NCBI GenBank assembly: GCA_944320775.1 | Contig: CALUIV010000005.1 | Coordinates: 1-64,000, forward strand | DNA: 64,000 bases | Source: an uncultured Paraprevotella sp. | GTDB taxonomy: Bacteria > Bacteroidota > Bacteroidia > Bacteroidales > Bacteroidaceae | Reading direction: 5' to 3' | In this document: in pieces, positions 8,811 through 16,316 of the stretch | Numbering within the stretch: the first letter of the stretch is position 1 | Layout: each line of letters opens with the position of its first letter | Made by a program: the position numbers and the translations under genes | Notes under the pieces: model-generated | Databases searched by the model: none | Told to the model about the DNA's origin: nothing | Seen by the model: only the letters and a program-made list of their open reading frames with translations

Positions 8811-9755
8811 ATGAAAATAGCAAATAAACTTACAGATTTGGTCGGACACACGCCTTTGATGCGGTTGACTTCTTATGCTGCAGCTCACGGATTGCAGGCA
8901 GAGTTAGTCGCAAAACTGGAATATTTTAATCCGGCAGGAAGTGCCAAGGATCGTCCTGCACTTTTTATGATTGAAGATGCGGAACGGAAAGGTATCCTGA
9001 AACAGGGAGCGACAATAATAGAGCCTACTAGTGGAAATATGGGGGTGGGACTTGCTATGGTGGCAGCTGTTAAAGGGTATCATATGATTCTGGTTATGCC
9101 GGAGACGATGAGTCTCGAACGGCGGAATCTGGCTCGTGCATTAAGTGCAGAGGTTGTTTTGTCTCCTGGGGCAGAAGGAATGTCGGGATCTATACGTATG
9201 GCAGAAAAACTGAATAAGGAGATTCCAAATTCAGTGATATTGTCGCAGTTTGACAATCCTGCTAATCCGTTGGCGCATGAAAGGACAACTGCTGTTGAAA
9301 TTTGGGATGATACTGATGGGCATGTGGATTTGGTCGTTGCTGGAGTGGGTACAGGAGGAACGATAAGTGGGTTAGGACGTTATTTGAAGTCGATGAATCC
9401 AGATATACGGGTGGTTGCTGTTGAACCGGCTTCGTCGCCATTGTTGTCTGGTGGTAAGGCTGGAGTGCATAAATTACAAGGATTAGGTGCAAACTTTGTG
9501 CCTGTCAATTATTCGCCGGAAGTCGTGGATGAAGTGATTTGTGTTGCTGATGATGATGCGATCCGAACCAGTCGGGATTTGTCTGCCAGTGAAGGGCTCT
9601 TGGTTGGAATTTCTTCGGGAGCTGCTGTTTTCGCTGCTAAAGTATTGGCAGAACGATCTGAGAATCTAGGAAAAAGGATTGTTGTTGTTTTGCCGGATAC
9701 CGGAGAACGTTATTTGTCGACCTGTGAGTTTGATTTCGAAAATTACCCATTGTGA
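8811..9755 (+). CDS. cysM: Cysteine synthase (O-acetylserine sulfhydrylase), PLP-dependent
   Basis: This fold-type II PLP enzyme makes cysteine from O-acetylserine and sulfide. The PLP lysine is Lys46 in NPAGSAKDR, the substrate loop is PTSGNMGVGLA near 70-80, the phosphate loop is GVGTGGTISG near 180, and the PLP N1-contacting serine region is SSGAAVFAA near 270. At 314 residues it has the length of CysK/CysM; the symbol cysM is a choice between the two. The serine acetyltransferase that supplies its substrate is encoded 33 kb away at 41.9 kb. It is the last tight member of the run that begins with the antiporter. Confidence 0.9.
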   Translation: MKIANKLTDLVGHTPLMRLTSYAAAHGLQAELVAKLEYFNPAGSAKDRPALFMIEDAERKGILKQGATIIEPTSGNMGVGLAMVAAVKGYHMILVMPETMSLERRNLARALSAEVVLSPGAEGMSGSIRMAEKLNKEIPNSVILSQFDNPANPLAHERTTAVEIWDDTDGHVDLVVAGVGTGGTISGLGRYLKSMNPDIRVVAVEPASSPLLSGGKAGVHKLQGLGANFVPVNYSPEVVDEVICVADDDAIRTSRDLSASEGLLVGISSGAAVFAAKVLAERSENLGKRIVVVLPDTGERYLSTCEFDFENYPL

Positions 9756-9793
9756 TATTTGCTTTAGAAAAGATATAACTGCGAAAATAGATT

Positions 9794-10624
9794 ATGGAAC
9801 TTGGTAAAATAAATCGGCTAAAAGTCGTAAAACGAGTAGATTTTGGTTTTTATCTTGATGGAGGAATTGAAGGAGAAATTCTTTTACCGTTAAAATTGGC
9901 GCCAGCAGACTGTCGTGTTGGTGATGAAATAGACGTGTTTTTGTATTTAGATAGTGAAGAGCGATTGATTGCTACAACAGAAGAACCTAAGGCGAAGGTG
10001 GGTGATTTTGCTTATTTACAGGTGGCTTGGGTGAATAATTTTGGGGCTTTTCTAGATTGGGGACTACTTAAAGATTTATTTGTTCCTTTCCGTGAGCAGA
10101 AAATGAAGATGGTAAAAGGACATAGTTATATTGTGCACTTGCATATTGACGAGGCCAGTTACCGGATTGTAGCTTCTGCAAAAATTGAGCGTTATTTTTC
10201 TAAAGAGAAACCGTCATATGCTGATGGAGACGCCGTTTCTATTTTAGTTTGGCAGAAAACAGACTTAGGGTTTAAGGTAATCATTGATAACAAATATGCC
10301 GGATTGCTTTATGACAATGAACTTTTTTGTGATATCAAGACAGGAGACCGGATGCAGGCGTATATTAAAACAATAAGACCTGATGGAAAGATTGATGTTA
10401 CATTGCACAAACAAGGGCATGCTACAGTTCTTGATTTCTCTGAGGTCCTGTTGAATTATTTACGGGAGCATGAAGGTTGTACTACGCTTTGTGACAAAAG
10501 TCCTGCAGAAAGAATTTATGAAACCTTTGGGGTGAGTAAGAAAGTTTTTAAAAAAGCTGTAGGTGATTTATATAAACGCAGACTTATTGAGATTTCAGAT
10601 CAAGGAATTAAATTAATTTCTTAA
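9794..10624 (+). CDS. cvfB: S1-domain RNA-binding protein, CvfB-like
   Basis: The 276-residue protein shows tandem S1-like OB folds: residues 1-60 (FGFYLDGGIEGEILLPL), about 65-130 (NNFGAFLDWGLLKDLFVPF), and about 145-215. A winged-helix-like C-terminus follows (YETFGVSKKVFKKAVGDLYKRRLIEI). This layout is that of CvfB/YitL, an RNA-binding regulator first described for virulence control in Staphylococcus. Its target in Bacteroidota is unknown. It starts 38 bases after the cysteine synthase gene and may still share that transcript. Confidence 0.82.
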   Translation: MELGKINRLKVVKRVDFGFYLDGGIEGEILLPLKLAPADCRVGDEIDVFLYLDSEERLIATTEEPKAKVGDFAYLQVAWVNNFGAFLDWGLLKDLFVPFREQKMKMVKGHSYIVHLHIDEASYRIVASAKIERYFSKEKPSYADGDAVSILVWQKTDLGFKVIIDNKYAGLLYDNELFCDIKTGDRMQAYIKTIRPDGKIDVTLHKQGHATVLDFSEVLLNYLREHEGCTTLCDKSPAERIYETFGVSKKVFKKAVGDLYKRRLIEISDQGIKLIS

Positions 10625-10738
10625 CATTAGTGATATTTTTCGCTAATAATGTTATTTAAAACGTATTTCATCTTAACTTATTGTGCTTGTGTATTCCAAA
10701 TGGAAGCAGTTTTATAGTATATAATAAGTTTTATTCTG

Positions 10739-10885
10739 TACTTTTGTCATATTTCCTAAGCAAACGCATTATGACTGTTTTTATGGCGATTTTTTCGCAT
10801 TTGGTCATAATGAGGTGGATGAGTTTCCCTTCTGCTCGGTCTGCCTGCATCCAACAAACCGTCAGGTGGGTTGGATGTTTTTCTT
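10739..10885 (+). ncRNA. Candidate small RNA with its own promoter and terminator
   Basis: An exact -7 box TACTTTTG (10739-10746) is followed by a foldable stretch and no good ORF. A 9-bp stem pairs 10767-10775 with 10804-10812 (CATTATGAC/GTCATAATG), with an inner GCGA/TCGC hairpin (10786-10789 with 10795-10798). A second hairpin pairs 10848-10855 with 10870-10877 (CATCCAAC/GTTGGATG) and ends in TTTTTC, like a terminator. The expected transcript is about 10752-10885. I compared it mentally with SRP RNA and saw no match; a 6S-type RNA is possible but not shown. The rest of the 10625-11060 gap holds nothing else I can name. Confidence 0.35.
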
Positions 10886-11061
10886 TATAAATATTGTGTT
10901 TATAAATGTTTATAAACATTGTCTGACAAAAAATTTCACTATTTGTGTACACATTGGATACAAGGAATAATATTAACATCTTTGATTATTTGTAATTTTG
11001 TAAAAAAATAGCATATAGGAGGATGGCCTTGAGAAAATTCTATAATTAAATTGTTTTGTTT

Positions 11062-11280
11062 ATGCATATTGGAGAACTTATACGTGAGGTGGCGGAAAGG
11101 CAGGGACGTTCTGCAATTTGGTTGGCAGAACAATTGTCGTATAATAGAGCGAATATATATAAAATATACCAGAAATCGTCTATAGATAGTGATTTGCTTT
11201 TGCGGATATCAAAAGCATTAAAATATGATTTCTTTAAATATTACTCGGTAGAATTGGAAGAGAATAAGAAGGATTTTTAA
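11062..11280 (+). CDS. Small XRE-like helix-turn-helix protein
   Basis: The 72-residue protein is almost entirely one DNA-binding domain: LIREVAERQGRSAIWLAEQL followed by a recognition-helix segment NRANIYKIYQKSSIDSDLLLRISKAL, the Cro/C1 fold of small phage-type regulators. A charged tail (VELEENKKDF) ends the chain. I chose ATG 11062 over the in-frame TTG at 11056. A TAATTTTG box at 10993-11000 could be its promoter. The target is unknown. A strong terminator separates it from rplS. Confidence 0.7.
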   Translation: MHIGELIREVAERQGRSAIWLAEQLSYNRANIYKIYQKSSIDSDLLLRISKALKYDFFKYYSVELEENKKDF

Positions 11281-11307
11281 TTTTGAAATGGATTCTGAAG
11301 GATATGA

Positions 11308-11351
11308 AAACATAAAAAGGACATCCTGTAAGGGATGTCCTTTTTATGTTT
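11308..11351. terminator. Bidirectional terminator between the HTH gene and rplS
   Basis: A 19-bp stem (11308-11326 with 11333-11351), containing GGACATCC/GGATGTCC and flanked by complementary A- and T-rich arms, has a 6-base loop. It can end transcription from both sides. Confidence 0.88.
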
Positions 11352-11364
11352 CTTGTTCTTTTGA

Positions 11365-11730
11365 TTACTGAGCAACTGCGTTTGTGCGTTTTTCAGCAAT
11401 ACGTGCTTTTTTACCAGTAAGATTGCGCAGGTAGTACAATTTAGCACGACGTACTTTACCAACTTTGTTTACGGTAATGCTTTCGATGTTCGGACTTTCG
11501 ATCGGGAAGATACGCTCAACACCTACAGTTCCTGACATCTTACGAACAGTGAAGCGTTTTTTGTTCTGATGACCAGCGATTTTAATAACAACACCGCGAT
11601 ACATCTGGATACGCTCCTTGTTTCCTTCGACAATTTTGTATGCTACAGCAATCGTATCACCTGCTTTGAATTTAGGGAATTCTTTACCGGTAGCAAATGC
11701 TTCTTCTGCAATTTTAATTAAATCTGCCAT
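11365..11730 (-). CDS. rplS: 50S ribosomal protein L19
   Basis: The 121-residue basic protein matches bL19 over its length: [23 protein letters not shown], the RGVVIKIAG strand and the conserved C-terminal [23 protein letters not shown]. It sits at the interface of the large and small ribosomal subunits. The gene stands alone here, without the rpsP-rimM-trmD genes that accompany it in many other phyla. A structured leader may lie upstream. Confidence 0.97.
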   Translation of the reverse strand: MADLIKIAEEAFATGKEFPKFKAGDTIAVAYKIVEGNKERIQMYRGVVIKIAGHQNKKRFTVRKMSGTVGVERIFPIESPNIESITVNKVGKVRRAKLYYLRNLTGKKARIAEKRTNAVAQ

Positions 11731-11821
11731 TTTGTTTTGTTAATTATAAATTGTTTGTCGTTCCTGCGCAACATAACAGGGAACTCTTCATCCTGCCAGC
11801 GATTGCGTGGAAAGCGGTTGC
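11731..11821 (-). promoter_or_regulatory. Possible structured 5' leader of rplS
   Basis: Between a near-consensus -7 box on the minus strand (TTACTTTG, ending at 11821) and the rplS start, nested arms can pair: 11767-11771 with 11803-11807 (CGCAA/TTGCG) and 11777-11780 with 11792-11795 (CAGG/CCTG). Autoregulatory leaders before ribosomal protein genes are known in bacteria; whether this is one is inference. Confidence 0.3.
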
Positions 11822-11892
11822 AAAGTAACTAATTTTCTGAGATATATGCAATTAAAATAGGAACTTTTATGAAATTTCTTTTCGGGGCGACG

Positions 11893-12597
11893 TTATTCAA
11901 AGTAAAAAGTCAGAGAAATCATCTTCGATGAAGCCTTTTCGAGCCCGGCCGAGTATTTAAGCTGGTCGGTATTGGTCAGATCGTCTCTTTTCTTTTGGAG
12001 TATGTCTAAAAGTCCAAAACTGAATTTTAGTTCAGGTATCAGTTTAAAGAATGGAAGGTATATATCACAGCCAAGTCCTAATTCTATATATAGGTCGAAA
12101 GGATTGATACGTACTGCCTGATTTTTTTTTGAAGTCAGGTCAATCGTAGGACTGATGCCGGCTAAAAAATAGGGACGGTAATTATTAAAACGAGGAGGGG
12201 TGAATTTGATATCTACAGGAACTGAAATCAGTGTGGATTTGATGTTTTGTGTCGAATCGCGTTTCGTTATTTGTTCATGAAACACAATTCGTTTTTGGCC
12301 AAAAGACAGAGTCGGCGTGCTTCTTAAAGCCAGATAGGTGTTTATACGCAACTCGCCCAGAATTCCAACTTGAAATCCTGGACTATAAGTGTCAACATCT
12401 GCATACCATTGTTCGCCACTTTCTTGATCGATCCGACCGGTGTTCATGAACTCAAGGTCCTGTGTGTGTATTCCTAACAGGAATCCGTAATGAAATCTTC
12501 TTTGGTCGATATAGGGTCTGTTCTGCAACTTTTTTGTTTGTGCGCTGAGTTTCATACAGAAACACAGTGCGAGTAGCACCCAAAATATGTTTCTCAT
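11893..12597 (-). CDS. porT: PorT-like outer-membrane protein of the type IX secretion system
   Basis: The 234-residue protein has a cleavable signal peptide ending SA/Q (residue 19-20), then alternating beta-barrel strands and a C-terminal SLTFYFE strand ending in aromatic residues. The DQRRFHYGFLLGIHTQDL and PRFNNYRPYFLAGISPTIDL segments fit the PorT family, which is needed for type IX secretion in Porphyromonas and gliding relatives. Its presence agrees with two genes in this window whose products end in T9SS sorting domains (13.2-14.9 kb and 57-61.7 kb). Family membership is from remembered sequence style, so a generic outer-membrane barrel remains possible. Confidence 0.78.
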   Translation of the reverse strand: MRNIFWVLLALCFCMKLSAQTKKLQNRPYIDQRRFHYGFLLGIHTQDLEFMNTGRIDQESGEQWYADVDTYSPGFQVGILGELRINTYLALRSTPTLSFGQKRIVFHEQITKRDSTQNIKSTLISVPVDIKFTPPRFNNYRPYFLAGISPTIDLTSKKNQAVRINPFDLYIELGLGCDIYLPFFKLIPELKFSFGLLDILQKKRDDLTNTDQLKYSAGLEKASSKMISLTFYFE

Positions 12598-12718
12598 GCC
12601 CGTTTAGAGTTTATAGAAATAACGGGAACCATTATTTAATATTTTTTTATTAACATAGTTTTGCATAAACAAAGGGAATAAATCATTGATTTTAGGTATT
12701 TGATTTGATAGAATATTG

Positions 12719-12726
12719 TATATTTG
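12719..12726 (+). promoter_or_regulatory. Promoter of the ferredoxin gene
   Basis: TATATTTG is an exact -7 match 40 bases before the ferredoxin ATG. TTTG copies at 12699-12702 and 12704-12707 can serve as the -33 element with slightly short spacing. Confidence 0.6.
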
Positions 12727-12766
12727 CAGCATAAATATACTATTAATCTATTAAAAACTAATAAAA

Positions 12767-12931
12767 ATGGCTTACGTAATTGGAAATGATTGTATAGCAT
12801 GTGGCACTTGTATTGACGAATGTCCAGTAGGTGCTATCAAAGAAGGTGATATCTATTCTATTGATGCTGATCAGTGTACAGAATGTGGCACTTGTGCTGA
12901 TGTATGTCCTTCAGGTGCTATTTCTTTGTAA
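12767..12931 (+). CDS. 2[4Fe-4S] bacterial-type ferredoxin (54 residues)
   Basis: The short product begins MAYVIGNDCIACGTC and has two CxxCxxCxxxCP motifs (cysteines at 9, 12, 15, 19 and 37, 40, 43, 47), each ligating one [4Fe-4S] cluster. Such clostridial-type ferredoxins carry low-potential electrons in anaerobes, for example for pyruvate:ferredoxin oxidoreductase. The gene is monocistronic, with a consensus promoter before it and a UUCG-loop terminator after it, as expected for a highly expressed protein. Confidence 0.96.
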   Translation: MAYVIGNDCIACGTCIDECPVGAIKEGDIYSIDADQCTECGTCADVCPSGAISL

Positions 12932-12958
12932 TTAGAGCTTACAATCGAAAGGAGAATA

Positions 12959-12986
12959 AGGCTACTCTTCGGAGTGGCCTTTTTTG
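12959..12986 (+). terminator. Terminator of the ferredoxin gene
   Basis: A 9-bp stem (12959-12967 with 12972-12980) closed by a TTCG tetraloop is followed by a T-run. Confidence 0.88.
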
Positions 12987-13154
12987 TTTTCAATGAAAAT
13001 TTTAAGAATGAACTCATTTTTGAGCTACTTTGGTAGAAAGACCAGAACTTATGTCTGTTGCTGTCAGTTGACAATATGCGCGAGTCCACGGGTTAGGTAA
13101 TGTTAAGTTAAAACGTCAGGTATGAAAGAATACGAATATTTTTAGAAAGAAGTG

Positions 13155-13211
13155 AATCTCCCTTTTATTCTTTTCTTTCAAAAACTGAAAGTCCGGAATA
13201 AAGGGGAGATT
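13155..13211. terminator. Large hairpin at the end of the SusCD operon
   Basis: A 16-bp stem (13155-13170 with 13196-13211, one G-U pair) encloses a second 6-bp hairpin (13175-13180 with 13186-13191). It lies 40 bases beyond the stop of the last operon gene and probably ends that transcript. The rest of the 12987-13249 gap shows no gene. Confidence 0.55.
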
Positions 13212-13249
13212 TGTTTTCTGTTTCCTGTTTTAAAGGATTTGAGATGTTT

Positions 13250-14911
13250 TTACTTCTGTACTTTCACGCTTGCCTTGCCGTCAGACAATACGTAGATGCC
13301 TTGCTGCAAATTGTCAATGTTGACAGAAGTTACTTTCTGAGCCTGCTTCAACAAACGGCCCTGGAGGTCGTAAACCTGAACGTCAGTAGCTTGATCGAAG
13401 AAGAAGGTGTTGCCCACACGCTGAGTCTCCAGTGCCGGAACATTCTGAATGCCGGTAGTAGAAGCGGCAACAGAAAGAGTAACCTCATAGCTTTCTGTAT
13501 CTACAGAGCGAAGAGCAAAAGTTTCGCCCTTGCGGTCGGCACCGGTAATCAGAATTGTGGCATGCTCGTTAGTAGCACCGCTGTTGCTGAAACCGTATTC
13601 CAATGCAGAAGTGATTTTCTTTTCATTGTTTTGATCCTGGAGTACGTAGCCGTAAACAGATACAACGCCGTTGTTTACGGTCATGGTGTTGAAGTTTTCG
13701 CTGAAATATTTGCCATCGCCTTCAGACAGACCGCTGACATTGCTCCACTGCAATTCGAGAGTTTCCTTGTCCAGAGCTGCTACAAACAGGTCGGTTCCGT
13801 CTGTATGGGTCTGTTCGTTGTTGAAAGCCAGCTGCTGGAAGAAGGTTCCGCCGATATACAGGTTCTTGTCGTCAGCCTTCAGCGCGCCGATGCGGTTGTA
13901 GGCTGCAGACTCTGTGTGTGCCGGCGCATGGAATGTTTTTGTGTTTACAGTCGCATCCTTGATGGATGAAACAATGTAGGCATGCTCGAAAGAGCCCAAA
14001 TCGTCATAAGTAAGTGTAATTTCTTCCGATTTTCCGGCTACATCATATTTTACCTTTCCGTTGGCTACGAAACAGAGGTAAACGGTGCCGTTGTCTACGG
14101 TAAAGTTCAGATTCTCAAATCCCATCTGAGTATACTGGAACTGCTCGGCAACACTGATATGGGCTACAGAAGCTGCTCCCTTCAAGTCGGTGGCATTCAG
14201 AGCAAAGATACCGCCACTCTCCAAATCGCTGTACATGAAGTCGAATACATTCAGATACATACCGTTCCACTTCAAATCGTCGATGCTGACATTACCGGTA
14301 TGAGTAGCCGAAGCATAAATCTTTCCGTTGCTGGCCTCCAGATGTTTGATGGTCATGTAAGGATAGCCGTTGTCCGGAAAATACAGACCGCTGTTGGCCG
14401 CGTCTTCATTGGTCTGTGCCAGGAAGGTACGTACAGCCTGCAACTCTCCGTTAGCATTATAGGATGCAATGAAAGAAGCTGTCTTGTTGGTTTCGTTCTC
14501 TGCTCCCTTGATCTCTTGAGTCTTTCCATCGGTGCTGCCCACTTTGACCACATCGGCAAAAGTACCGGCGATGTATACGTTGTTGCTTTCATCGGTAGTG
14601 ACGCTGGTGATGGTGGCGGCACCGCTCAGACCAATGGCCCAAACAGCTGTACCGTCGGCATTGTATTTGGCCAGATAAGCGCTGTTGGCAACCGGCTCCA
14701 GAGTGCTGGAACCGATAGTGATTACCTCGGTGAACTGACCGGTTGTATAAGTGCTTCCGGTATTGTCAATGCATACCGGTGCCTGAAGATTAAGGTCTTC
14801 GATAGAAGTAACACCGGTGATCTTGGCTGTAAACTCTTGCAGTTCCTCTGCCTGAGTTTGCAGACTCATGCTCAACAAGCCTAAAGAGACGATAAGTAAT
14901 GTTTTCTTCAT
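13250..14911 (-). CDS. T9SS-exported beta-propeller (SBBP-like) protein
   Basis: The 553-residue protein has a signal peptide (LLIVSLGLLSMSLQTQA) and repeated blades of the kind TSVTTDESNNVYIAGTF and SFIASYNANGELQ, the pattern of SBBP-type beta-propeller repeats, over about residues 40-470. The last about 75 residues form a T9SS type A sorting domain (VQVYDLQGRLLKQA, then GIYVLSDGKASVKVQK). It is therefore probably carried across the outer membrane and fixed on the surface. It is the last gene of the operon with SusC and SusD, occupying the place usually held by a SusE/F-type surface lipoprotein. A role in binding the operon's substrate is inferred from that position. Confidence 0.82.
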   Translation of the reverse strand: MKKTLLIVSLGLLSMSLQTQAEELQEFTAKITGVTSIEDLNLQAPVCIDNTGSTYTTGQFTEVITIGSSTLEPVANSAYLAKYNADGTAVWAIGLSGAATITSVTTDESNNVYIAGTFADVVKVGSTDGKTQEIKGAENETNKTASFIASYNANGELQAVRTFLAQTNEDAANSGLYFPDNGYPYMTIKHLEASNGKIYASATHTGNVSIDDLKWNGMYLNVFDFMYSDLESGGIFALNATDLKGAASVAHISVAEQFQYTQMGFENLNFTVDNGTVYLCFVANGKVKYDVAGKSEEITLTYDDLGSFEHAYIVSSIKDATVNTKTFHAPAHTESAAYNRIGALKADDKNLYIGGTFFQQLAFNNEQTHTDGTDLFVAALDKETLELQWSNVSGLSEGDGKYFSENFNTMTVNNGVVSVYGYVLQDQNNEKKITSALEYGFSNSGATNEHATILITGADRKGETFALRSVDTESYEVTLSVAASTTGIQNVPALETQRVGNTFFFDQATDVQVYDLQGRLLKQAQKVTSVNIDNLQQGIYVLSDGKASVKVQK

Positions 14912-14964
14912 AATCGTTGTTTTTAAAAAGTGAATATTTGCTTTGCTATAAAAGTTAATTATAC

Positions 14965-16302
14965 TTATTCTTTCCCTAATTCTGGATTAGCGGCAACTGC
15001 TTCAGATGGAATACGTAAGGTATAGCGGCTGTCTTCGGCAGGAAGAGTGTAGGCTGTTCCATCGTAGATCTTGGTTAGTGTCGGACGGTTGGTACGGCGC
15101 AAGTCGAACCAACGGTGTCCTTCGAATGCCAGTTCGCGCAGGCGCTCGTCGGCAATCTCGTCACGGAGTGCGGTTTGGTTCATCTGTTGCAAGGCTTCCT
15201 GCTGCACGGTGAACTGGGTCGCTGTGTAGCGCTTGCTCATCAGGGCTTCCAGATATACCTTGGCCGAGTCGGGCTGGTTCAGTTCGTTCCAGGCCTCGGC
15301 GGCAATCAGATAGAAATCGGCTGTGCGGAAGGTGCAGCGGTATTCATTGCTGCCTCCTTTAACTAAATTGGTGATGCTTGAGGTTACCTGCTTGTAGTAT
15401 TTCGACTTGCGCAGGTCGCCGCTACGGTATTTGGCCAACAGCTCGGCCGACGGTTTGCCGGCATTGAAATAGTTGGATGTCATCACCTGTTCCAAAGATA
15501 CAATGGCCTCGGGCGACTGATAATGGTTGGGCAGTACCTTGGTGTTGTTCAGGTTTACCAATGTGTCCTGTTGCCGGAGCACGGCCTTCGAAGCGTTCAG
15601 CGCGCCTTGCCAGTTGCCCATATAAAGGGCCACGCGCGCCCGTAGAGCCTGAGCCGATAGCTTGTTGAAACGGTAGGTTTTTCCGGCTTCCCATTTCTCT
15701 ACATTCAGATAGGCTTCGGCCTGATCGATGTCCTGGTTTATCTGTTCGTAGATCTGGCCAACGGTAGCTTTCTTCAGAACGGCATCCACATCAGTGTCGA
15801 GCTTCAACGGTATGGCCAGTGTGGTGCTCGGGTCGCAATGTGTGTAAGGTGCTCCGTAAAGGTTCACCAGAATGAAATGCATATAGGCGCGCAACATATA
15901 GCTTTCGCCCACCATCTGACGGATTTCTTCGGTTGAGGCTTCGGTAATCTTGTCCTGATGCCCGATGATGTAGTTGGCCACATAGATGGTGTGATAGAAA
16001 GTGCGCCAGCTGAAACTGCTGGTGGTCTCCTGAGGCGCGTCGTCGTTCCAGCTCCAGATGTCGAAGTAGGCGTTATAATCCTCACTGCTGGTGCCGTCCA
16101 TTTTCATCTCGTCTGAACGGAAAGTGGCCAGACCACGGTCTTCGGGCACATCGTCGTAGGCCTTGGTCAGCAGGGCGCGATACTCTGCTCCGGTCTTGGG
16201 GATGACCTTTCCGATGGGCTGGATATCCAGAAAATCGTCACACGATTGCAGGGTGAAGCTTCCTAAAGCCAGCACACAATATAATAAATGTTTTATTTTC
16301 AT
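14965..16302 (-). CDS. SusD/RagB-family surface nutrient-binding lipoprotein
   Basis: The 445-residue protein starts with a lipoprotein signal peptide (ALGSFTLQSC, Cys20) and shows SusD-family landmarks: CDDFLDIQPIGKV at the N-terminus, GESYMLRAYMHFILVNLYGAPY near 130-155, TPR-like helices, and ADERLRELAFEGHRWFDLRR near the C-terminus. SusD proteins cap the SusC channel and capture glycans or peptides. The gene is 14 bases after SusC and 53 before the propeller gene. The protease gene at the head of the operon suggests a peptide ligand. Parts of this gene look richer in G+C than neighbours to the right. Confidence 0.95.
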   Translation of the reverse strand: MKIKHLLYCVLALGSFTLQSCDDFLDIQPIGKVIPKTGAEYRALLTKAYDDVPEDRGLATFRSDEMKMDGTSSEDYNAYFDIWSWNDDAPQETTSSFSWRTFYHTIYVANYIIGHQDKITEASTEEIRQMVGESYMLRAYMHFILVNLYGAPYTHCDPSTTLAIPLKLDTDVDAVLKKATVGQIYEQINQDIDQAEAYLNVEKWEAGKTYRFNKLSAQALRARVALYMGNWQGALNASKAVLRQQDTLVNLNNTKVLPNHYQSPEAIVSLEQVMTSNYFNAGKPSAELLAKYRSGDLRKSKYYKQVTSSITNLVKGGSNEYRCTFRTADFYLIAAEAWNELNQPDSAKVYLEALMSKRYTATQFTVQQEALQQMNQTALRDEIADERLRELAFEGHRWFDLRRTNRPTLTKIYDGTAYTLPAEDSRYTLRIPSEAVAANPELGKE

Positions 16303-16316
16303 CAGTTCTTCCTTCC

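Noticed and set aside
10739..10885. SRP (4.5S) RNA
   Set aside because: The conserved apical loop motif GGAAGCAG in its usual setting is missing on both strands; only scattered GCAG/GGAA pieces occur.
10681..10890. Plus-strand ORF of 69 codons (MCLCIPNGSSFIVYN...)
   Set aside because: The composition is unlike a protein of this genome and it spans the promoter box and the hairpins.
10731..10979. Minus-strand ORF of 82 codons in the cvfB-HTH gap
   Set aside because: It has no start context or domain, and it runs through the terminator-like hairpin of the candidate RNA; it reads as a chance frame.
13982..14884. Long plus-strand ORFs antisense to the propeller gene
   Set aside because: They mirror the codon pattern of the minus-strand gene, which has a signal peptide and sorting domain; the plus-strand products have none.
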